This document shows positions 6,800-11,332 of a DNA stretch of 11,332 nucleotides, one piece after another. The notes below the pieces were generated by a model. It did not search any database and had not been told where the DNA came from. It was given only the letters and a program-made list of their open reading frames with translations. Within the stretch, counting starts at the first letter, position 1. Every line of letters starts with the position of its first letter. Position numbers and translations under genes: made by a program. The DNA lies in NCBI GenBank assembly GCA_031976175.1, contig DALYLR010000064.1, forward strand, positions 1 through 11,332, read 5' to 3'. This DNA comes from DMER01 sp003451645. Its GTDB lineage: Bacteria; Pseudomonadota; Alphaproteobacteria; Micropepsales; Micropepsaceae.

Positions 6800-6860
6800 G
6801 ATTCGATCAATTGAGTCGAAAAATGCACATCGTGCGTCTTTCGCCCGCTTTGATTGATTC
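6800..6860. promoter_or_regulatory. Cluster of three GANTC (CcrM-type) sites
   Basis: GATTC at 6800-6804, GAGTC at 6813-6817 and GATTC at 6856-6860. GANTC is the CcrM methylation target in many Alphaproteobacteria and often lies in cell-cycle-controlled promoters. That methylation matters here is inference, since no methyltransferase gene is in the window. Confidence 0.35.
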
Positions 6861-6995
6861 CCGCAAAAAGGCTCATCGAAACCACTTGCACCATTCAGCA
6901 ACAGTTGCGCGGCGCTTGATTGCTACCGCCAACGTTGCCGTGTCTGGAGAATGGGAGAGGCCTTGCGAACATTCAAGCCAGCGGCTTCAGATATT

Positions 6996-7046
6996 GCGCT
7001 TGACTATCCGTAAGCGGATTTTTTCAGTCAATGCGCACGTTGTGCG
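6996..7046. repeat. Compound hairpin region downstream of rpsT
   Basis: On the plus strand GCGC-TTGACT (6996-7005) pairs with AGTCAA (7026-7031) and, past one bulged T, GCGC (7033-7036). Nested inside is ATCCG, loop TAAG, CGGAT (7006-7019), followed by a TTTTTC run. An adjacent small hairpin CGCAC, GTT, GTGCG spans 7034-7046. The T-run after the inner stem suggests a weak terminator for plus-strand RNA; for rpsT transcripts it would form a 3' structure 52-102 bases past the stop, without a T-run. Confidence 0.45.
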
Positions 7047-7097
7047 AGCGGCAGATTTCAGCGGAACTGTTTGGCCCGCCTGCTCGAAAAATTCGTT

Positions 7098-7370
7098 CTA
7101 GGCTTTCGGCTGAAGCGCTTTGACCTTTTTGGTCAGCCGCGAAACGGTGCGCGAGGCGGCGTTTTTTGACAGTGCCCGCTTCACGGCGCCTCTTGCCAGT
7201 TGCGGTTCGGCCACTTTCAGGGCGGCGGCGGCATCAGCAGCATTGCCAGCGGCAAGTGCATGTTCGACCTTGCGGACAGCAGTGCGGATCGCGCTCTTGC
7301 GGGAGTTATTGACGGCCTGGCGCTTGCGGGCTTGGCGTGCTGCCTTGTCGGCGGATTTTGTGTTTGCCAT
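7098..7370 (-). CDS. rpsT: 30S ribosomal protein S20
   Basis: Small basic protein that binds 16S rRNA in the 30S subunit. It has 90 residues (E. coli S20 has 87) and starts MANTKSA, with the family's Lys/Arg-rich first helix, the central AVRKVEHALAAGN, and a C-terminal KNAASRTVSRL like the usual KNAAARK.SRL. The ATG at 7370 is clear, although the Shine-Dalgarno is poor (AGAG just upstream). A GANTC site (7372-7376) abuts the start codon. It has its own strong promoter immediately after the preceding gene. No clear intrinsic terminator follows the stop. Confidence 0.96.
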   Translation of the reverse strand: MANTKSADKAARQARKRQAVNNSRKSAIRTAVRKVEHALAAGNAADAAAALKVAEPQLARGAVKRALSKNAASRTVSRLTKKVKALQPKA

Positions 7371-7411
7371 GGACTCTATCGTTGTTGTGGATGCCGAAAA
7401 AGAGGCCGCAG

Positions 7412-7440
7412 GTTATAAAGACAGGATGGCCCGGCGTCAA
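7412..7440 (-). promoter_or_regulatory. rpsT promoter (sigma-70 type)
   Basis: TTGACG (7440-7435), exactly 17 bases, TATAAC (7417-7412) on the minus strand, each hexamer matching five of six consensus bases. It starts 8 bases beyond the enoyl-CoA hydratase stop and gives a leader of about 35 bases. This is the best promoter in the window. Confidence 0.75.
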
Positions 7441-7448
7441 TGATGCCT

Positions 7449-8225
7449 CTATTTGTGTTCAAAGCGGGCGGGCCGCTTCTCGACAAATGCGGTCATGCCT
7501 TCCTTTTGGTCGGCGGTCGCAAACATGGAGTGGAACAGCCGCCGCTCAAAGCGCACACCTTCGGCGAGCGTTGTCTCATAGGACCGGTTCACGCTTTCCT
7601 TGGTCATCATGGCGATGGGCAGGGACATCGCGGCGATGGTGTCCGCCACCTTGAGCGCCTCGCTGATGAGATCGGCTGCAGGCACGACGCGGCTGACGAG
7701 GCCAGAGCGCTCGGCCTCAGCAGCATCCATCATCCGGCCGGTCAGGCTCATTTCCATCGCCTTGGACTTGCCCACAAACCGGGTCAGGCGCTGCGTTCCG
7801 CCGGCACCCGGCATCACGCCAAGCTTGATTTCAGGCTGACCGAACTTCGCAGTGTCGGATGCAAGAATTAAGTCGCACATCATGGCAAGCTCGCAGCCGC
7901 CGCCAAGCGCAAAGCCGGACACAGCTGCGATCACAGGTTTGCGGCAGCGCGTGACGCGCTCCCAATTCCGGGTGATGAAGTCCTCGGCAAAGACATCCAT
8001 ATAGGATTTGGGCTGCATCTCCTTGATGTCGGCTCCCGCCGCAAAGGCCTTCTCAGAGCCGGTGATAATGATGCAGCGCGTGTTGGGATCAGCCTCCGCA
8101 GCATCGAGAGCACGCGTCAGTTCATCCATCAATTGACCATTGAGGGCATTCAACGCTTGCGGGCGGTTCAGGCGGATCAGGAGTGTGGCGGCATGCTGCT
8201 CAATCAAAAGGGTTTCATAGGTCAT
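7449..8225 (-). CDS. Enoyl-CoA hydratase (crotonase family)
   Basis: Crotonase-fold enzyme that probably hydrates trans-2-enoyl-CoA to 3-hydroxyacyl-CoA in fatty acid breakdown. It has 258 residues, the normal length. The CoA-binding oxyanion-hole region FAAGADIKEM lies at 61-70. GFALGGGCELAM carries the first catalytic Glu (112) and GQPEIKLGVMPGAGGTQRL the second (132), both matching rat mitochondrial crotonase, and the C-terminus EKRPARFEHK is typical. The two Glu residues argue for true hydratase activity over other crotonase reactions, but the exact acyl-CoA cannot be read from sequence. The ATG at 8225 has GGAG 10 bases upstream. It follows mutM by 81 bases on the same strand, so the two may be cotranscribed. 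Confidence 0.93.
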   Translation of the reverse strand: MTYETLLIEQHAATLLIRLNRPQALNALNGQLMDELTRALDAAEADPNTRCIIITGSEKAFAAGADIKEMQPKSYMDVFAEDFITRNWERVTRCRKPVIAAVSGFALGGGCELAMMCDLILASDTAKFGQPEIKLGVMPGAGGTQRLTRFVGKSKAMEMSLTGRMMDAAEAERSGLVSRVVPAADLISEALKVADTIAAMSLPIAMMTKESVNRSYETTLAEGVRFERRLFHSMFATADQKEGMTAFVEKRPARFEHK

Positions 8226-8306
8226 CGGGCGTGCGCTCCATGGGGGCCTGACTGATTTGCGGCCGGTTTAGCGCGATCCGGTGCGGATGGCCAGCGCCGG
8301 ATAGCT

Positions 8307-9164
8307 CTACCTTTGGCATTCTGGGCAATGATAGCTCGACCGGCCGGATTGCACCGTGCGAACCAGGGTGCCGGTGCAGCCCCGGTGTGAGCAGGGCTCC
8401 CCCGCGCGATCATAGACACGAAAGCTATGCTGGAAATACCCCAGATTGCCATCCGCCGAACGATAGTCCCGCAAGGTCGAGCCGCCCGCCGCAATCGCCT
8501 CCGCAAGGACCACTTTGATCTCTTTGACCAGCCGCTGCAGCTCAGGCGGGGTGATCGCGGCGCAAATGCGCTCCGGCGAAATGCGCGCGCGGTGCAGCGC
8601 CTCGCAGACATAGATATTGCCGAGGCCTGCGACAAGGGTCTGATCCAGCAAGGCCGCTTTGACTGGCGCGCGTTTGGCCGTAAAAGCTTTTACCAGGGTC
8701 CGGGCAGTGAAGCCCCGCGTCAAGGGCTCCGGTCCCAACGCATTCAGCAAGCGATGCCCGGTGTCCTCGCGATAGAGGTCCATCATGCCAAACCGGCGAT
8801 GATCGCTATAGACGATCCGTGTGCCGCTCTGTGTCTCTAGGACGATATGGTCGTGGAGACCGAACCCGCCCTCGCTGCCCGGCATTCCATGGTGAAACTG
8901 GCCCACCGCGCGCCCTTGCACGGAGAACCGCCCGGACATGCCCAGATGCATGAGCAAGCGCTCATCATTGTCCAATTCTGCGATGAGATATTTCGCCCGC
9001 CGGCGCAGCGCGCCGATCTGGCGCCCGGTCAGCCGAGCCGCAAAGCCGTCTGGCAGGGGAAAGCGCAAGTCAGGCCGCCGCGCCTCAACCCGCACGAGCC
9101 TCTGGCCCTCCAAGACGGGGGCGAGCCCGCGCCGCACAGTCTCCACTTCGGGCAGTTCAGGCAT
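8307..9164 (-). CDS. mutM: Formamidopyrimidine-DNA glycosylase (Fpg/MutM)
   Basis: Bifunctional glycosylase/AP lyase that excises 8-oxoguanine and other oxidised purines. From the ATG at 9164 the 285-residue protein begins MPELPEVETVRRGL. Pro 2 becomes the N-terminal nucleophile after Met removal and Glu 3 is catalytic, so this start is required even though the frame is open 13 codons further, to 9203. Lys 58 (RRAKYL) corresponds to the conserved DNA-contacting lysine. The helix-two-turn-helix region includes LVAGLGNIYVCEAL. The C-terminal zinc finger has Cys residues spaced C-x4-C-x16-C-x2-C and ends CPECQR. No clear Shine-Dalgarno is visible. It diverges from ubiE across 88 bases. Confidence 0.97.
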   Translation of the reverse strand: MPELPEVETVRRGLAPVLEGQRLVRVEARRPDLRFPLPDGFAARLTGRQIGALRRRAKYLIAELDNDERLLMHLGMSGRFSVQGRAVGQFHHGMPGSEGGFGLHDHIVLETQSGTRIVYSDHRRFGMMDLYREDTGHRLLNALGPEPLTRGFTARTLVKAFTAKRAPVKAALLDQTLVAGLGNIYVCEALHRARISPERICAAITPPELQRLVKEIKVVLAEAIAAGGSTLRDYRSADGNLGYFQHSFRVYDRAGEPCSHRGCTGTLVRTVQSGRSSYHCPECQR

Positions 9165-9252
9165 GGCTGCGGCAATCGTTAATGCATTCGGCCATAGCGG
9201 CACACTCCGGCCGGGAGTAAGGTCCAGCCACCGAATCCCTCGATTGCTGAAG
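9165..9252. promoter_or_regulatory. Divergent mutM/ubiE intergenic region
   Basis: These 88 bases must hold 5' signals for both mutM and ubiE. I see one GANTC site (9233-9237) and a short dyad ACTCC/GGAGT (9204-9218), but no promoter hexamers good enough to assign. Confidence 0.4.
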
Positions 9253-10032
9253 ATGGCACACGATCACACCGATCCCCCCGGCGGCAAGACCGCCAGCTTT
9301 GGCTTCCGCGACGTTCCCGCCGCGGACAAGCAGAAACTTGTCGGCCGCGTCTTCCAATCGGTCGCGAGCCGTTATGACGTCATGAATGACGCGATGAGCT
9401 TGGGCGTTCATCGCTTGTGGAAGCAAGCCTTTGTGGAGTGGCTAGCGCCCGGACCGGACACGGCACTCATTGACGTGGCGGGCGGCACAGGCGACATCGC
9501 CTTCAGGTTTTTGGATCGCATCGTGCCTCAAGGGGGAACGGGCTCGGTCGCAGTGTGCGATATCAATCCAGCCATGTTGAGCGAAGGTGTCAAGCGCGCC
9601 GGGATGCGCCAAGACCGCGATCGTTTGTCCTTTGTGTGTGGCGATGCGCAAGCCCTGCCCTTTCGCGCCAGTCAGTTCGACGCCTACACGATTGCCTTTG
9701 GGATCCGCAACGTGACCGACATCGCGGCCGCATTGGTGGAGGCGCACCGGGTCTTGCGGCGGGGCGGGCGGCTGATGGTCTTGGAGTTCTCCAAGGTTGA
9801 CGTACCAGGCCTTGCAGAGGCTTACGACGCGTGGTCGTTCAACGTCATTCCAGCCCTTGGCAATATTCTGACCCAAGACCGCGAGGCCTATCAATATTTG
9901 GTCGAGAGTATCCGGCGCTTCCCGCCGCAAGCTCAGTTCGCGCGGATGATCGAGGCGGCGGGGTTCGGGCAGGTCAAGTTCCGCAATCTGACCGGCGGCA
10001 TTGTTGCCATGCACTCGGGCTGGAAACTCTAA
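9253..10032 (+). CDS. ubiE: Ubiquinone/menaquinone biosynthesis C-methyltransferase UbiE
   Basis: SAM-dependent methyltransferase that C-methylates the benzoquinol ring in ubiquinone synthesis (and demethylmenaquinol where menaquinone is made). It has 259 residues. The first family signature YDVMNDAMSLGVHRLWK is at 41-57, SAM-binding motif I LIDVAGGTGDIAF at about 72-84, and the second signature RVLRRGGRLMVLEFS comes later; the C-terminus GGIVAMHSGWKL is typical. The ATG at 9253 gives the usual short N-terminus (MAHDHTD), though the nearby GAAG is too close to be a good ribosome site. The frame is open far upstream into mutM on the other strand, which is coincidental. ubiB follows after 10 bases. 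Confidence 0.97.
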   Translation: MAHDHTDPPGGKTASFGFRDVPAADKQKLVGRVFQSVASRYDVMNDAMSLGVHRLWKQAFVEWLAPGPDTALIDVAGGTGDIAFRFLDRIVPQGGTGSVAVCDINPAMLSEGVKRAGMRQDRDRLSFVCGDAQALPFRASQFDAYTIAFGIRNVTDIAAALVEAHRVLRRGGRLMVLEFSKVDVPGLAEAYDAWSFNVIPALGNILTQDREAYQYLVESIRRFPPQAQFARMIEAAGFGQVKFRNLTGGIVAMHSGWKL

Positions 10033-10036
10033 GGAG
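10031..10036 (+). promoter_or_regulatory. ubiB ribosome binding site overlapping the ubiE stop
   Basis: AAGGAG begins within the ubiE TAA stop and lies 6 bases before a GTG. It fixes GTG 10043 as the ubiB start and suggests translational coupling. Confidence 0.8.
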
Positions 10037-10042
10037 CGAATT

Positions 10043-11332
10043 GTGCTGCAGACCTGGCGCATGATTGCACGCCTCGCCCGGCCGCTCTGGCTGGCGTGGC
10101 GCCATGACTTGTTCGTGCCGCCTATGCTGCGCGAGACGGCCCCTTGGCTTGCGCGGCGGCTAGCGAGCAGACCGCGCCGCGGCGAAAATCTTAGCGCGGC
10201 GATGGAGGCTTATGGCCAGCGCTTGCGGGGCGTGCTGACGACGCTGGGTCCGACCTACATCAAGCTCGGCCAGTTTATCGCAACACGGCCTGACGTAGTG
10301 GGGCCGGAGCTCGCCGCCGCCCTCTCCAGTTTGCAAGACCGCCTGCCGCCCTTCCCGCAAGCGGCCGCCGAAGGGATGATCGCGCAAGGTTTGGCGCGGC
10401 CCGTCTCGCAAGCCTTCGCGAGCCTGGGGCCGCCGATTGCTGCAGCGTCTATCGCCCAAGTCCATCAGGCCCGCATCGATGGCCCTGACGGCAACGCCCG
10501 AACGGTAGCGGTCAAGGTCTTGCGTCCTGGCGTTGCTGTGGCCTTTCAGCGGGACTTGGAGGCCTTTGCGGCCGCTGCACGCTGGGCGGTCTGGCTTAAG
10601 CCTAGCCTCACTCGCCTGAAGCCTCTGGCGGTCGTGGACACGCTCGCGCGCTCTGTCGCCATGGAACTCGACCTGCGTATGGAGGCCGCCGCCGCCAACG
10701 AAATGGCAGAGGCCTTTGCCGGCGATGTTGAGTTCCGCGTGCCGCCCGTCGATTGGGACCGCACCGCGCAAACGGTCATGACGGCGGAGTGGGTCGAGGG
10801 CATTTCGCTCAAAGACCGCGCGCGCCTCATCGAGGCGGGCCACGACCTCAAACTGTTGGCCGCGCGCGTGATCCAGACCTTTTTACGCCAGGCGCTCAAC
10901 CGCGGCTTCTTCCACGCCGACATGCATCCGGGCAATCTGTTCGTGGATGCCAAGGGCATGCTGGTCGCGGTCGACTATGGCATCACGGGCAGGCTCGATG
11001 CCGCCATGCGCCGCTTCATGGCGGAGACCTTGCATGGCTTCCTCATGCGCGATTACAGGCGCATCGCCGACATCCACTTTGCGGTGGGCTTTGTGGCGCC
11101 GCCGCACACGCGCGACGACTTCGCGCAAGCCCTGCGCGCCGTAGGCGAGCCCATCTTCGGACGGCCCGCGCGCGCAATGTCGATGGCGAACCTTCTGACG
11201 CAGCTTCTGGAGATCACCCGCCTGTTTGGCATGGAGCTGCAGCCGCAATTGGTGCTCCTCCAAAAGACCATGGTGGTGGTGGAGGGGGTGGCGCGCGAGC
11301 TCGATCCCGATCACTCGATCTGGGAGAGCGCC
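10043..11332 (+). CDS. ubiB: UbiB, ABC1/ADCK atypical kinase-like protein, 3' part missing (runs off right edge)
   Basis: Member of the UbiB/COQ8 family needed for ubiquinone synthesis, an ATPase thought to support the membrane-associated Ubi complex. The 430 codons present are most of a ~500-550 residue protein. They start at GTG 10043 behind a strong Shine-Dalgarno. Family marks in order: the KxGQ motif in YIKLGQFIATRPD (Lys 74, Gln 77), the Ala-rich loop AAASIAQVH (133-141), the nucleotide-binding lysine in VAVKVLRPG (Lys 158), the catalytic-loop-like HADMHPGN (291-298) and the metal-binding DYG (311-313), where many relatives have DFG and E. coli has DCG. The expected C-terminal membrane segments lie beyond the edge. 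It forms an operon with ubiE; in Alphaproteobacteria coaBC and dut often follow. Confidence 0.97.
   Translation, partial: MLQTWRMIARLARPLWLAWRHDLFVPPMLRETAPWLARRLASRPRRGENLSAAMEAYGQRLRGVLTTLGPTYIKLGQFIATRPDVVGPELAAALSSLQDRLPPFPQAAAEGMIAQGLARPVSQAFASLGPPIAAASIAQVHQARIDGPDGNARTVAVKVLRPGVAVAFQRDLEAFAAAARWAVWLKPSLTRLKPLAVVDTLARSVAMELDLRMEAAAANEMAEAFAGDVEFRVPPVDWDRTAQTVMTAEWVEGISLKDRARLIEAGHDLKLLAARVIQTFLRQALNRGFFHADMHPGNLFVDAKGMLVAVDYGITGRLDAAMRRFMAETLHGFLMRDYRRIADIHFAVGFVAPPHTRDDFAQALRAVGEPIFGRPARAMSMANLLTQLLEITRLFGMELQPQLVLLQKTMVVVEGVARELDPDHSIWESA

Larger units (their letters stand above)
6556..7097. other. 542-bp gap without a convincing gene
   Basis: I see no conserved protein or recognisable RNA gene between rpsT and the rhodanese gene. 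The stretch holds three GANTC sites within 61 bp (6800-6860), dyads at 6652-6668 (CCTGGC, 5-base loop, GCCAGG), 6772-6792, 6996-7036 and 7034-7046, a weak minus-strand promoter (6794-6765), and a possible 24-residue reading frame (6718-6644) described in the findings. A 96-codon plus-strand frame (6811-7101) is judged spurious. The gap is long for this otherwise compact window and may hide a small RNA or a complex control region. Confidence 0.6.

Noticed and set aside
6811..7101. 96-codon plus-strand reading frame in the rpsT-rhodanese gap
   Set aside because: It opens with TTG (first ATG at 6823) with no ribosome site, shows no recognisable family, runs through the hairpin region and ends on the rpsT stop codon. 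It looks like a chance frame.
8276..8288. ATCCG/CGGAT hairpin between mutM and the enoyl-CoA hydratase gene
   Set aside because: Only a 5-bp stem with a 3-base loop and no T-run; too weak to call a terminator.
9165..9203. Longer mutM start at 9203
   Set aside because: Fpg needs Pro directly after the initiator Met as its nucleophile, which only the ATG at 9164 provides.
8938..9252. 105-codon N-terminal extension of ubiE
   Set aside because: It is antisense to mutM; the UbiE family starts shortly before the FGF segment, matching the ATG at 9253.
10973..10981. DYG instead of DFG in UbiB as a sign of lost activity
   Set aside because: This position varies in the family (E. coli has DCG), and the metal-binding Asp and the Gly are kept.

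Overview
The window is a stretch of ordinary bacterial housekeeping chromosome with GC-rich coding sequence (roughly 58-60% by eye). The protein families and the gene order (mutM, enoyl-CoA hydratase, rpsT, dnaA on one strand; ubiE-ubiB diverging from mutM) are those of an Alphaproteobacterium. GANTC, the target of the alphaproteobacterial CcrM methyltransferase, is scarce in genes and concentrated in intergenic DNA, which agrees. I cannot assign a genus. The sequence looks like a draft or metagenomic contig, because its left end folds back on itself.

Layout, left to right. Minus strand, read from 9164 down to 1: mutM (formamidopyrimidine-DNA glycosylase), an enoyl-CoA hydratase, rpsT (ribosomal protein S20) with its own near-consensus promoter, a 542-bp gap with several dyads and a cluster of GANTC sites, a small rhodanese-like protein, a 288-bp dnaA upstream region carrying three inverted repeats, dnaA, a 273-bp gap with a terminator-like hairpin followed by a TATAAT promoter, dnaN, recF, and gyrB, which runs off the left edge and lacks its 3' part. 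Plus strand: ubiE (9253) and ubiB, translationally linked and running off the right edge.

How the genes work together. dnaA-dnaN-recF-gyrB is the classic replication block: initiator, sliding clamp, gap-repair loader and gyrase subunit. recF and gyrB overlap by ATGA and are probably translationally coupled. dnaN appears to have its own promoter downstream of a dnaA terminator. ubiE and ubiB act in ubiquinone (and, for UbiE, possibly menaquinone) synthesis. mutM removes oxidised purines from DNA. All complete genes look intact, and I see no phage, insertion sequence, CRISPR array, tRNA or rRNA.

I did not find a new multi-gene system. The observations most worth checking are the fold-back at the left end, the roughly eight-fold enrichment of GANTC between genes, the chain of hairpins upstream of dnaA, and the long structured gap between rpsT and the rhodanese gene.
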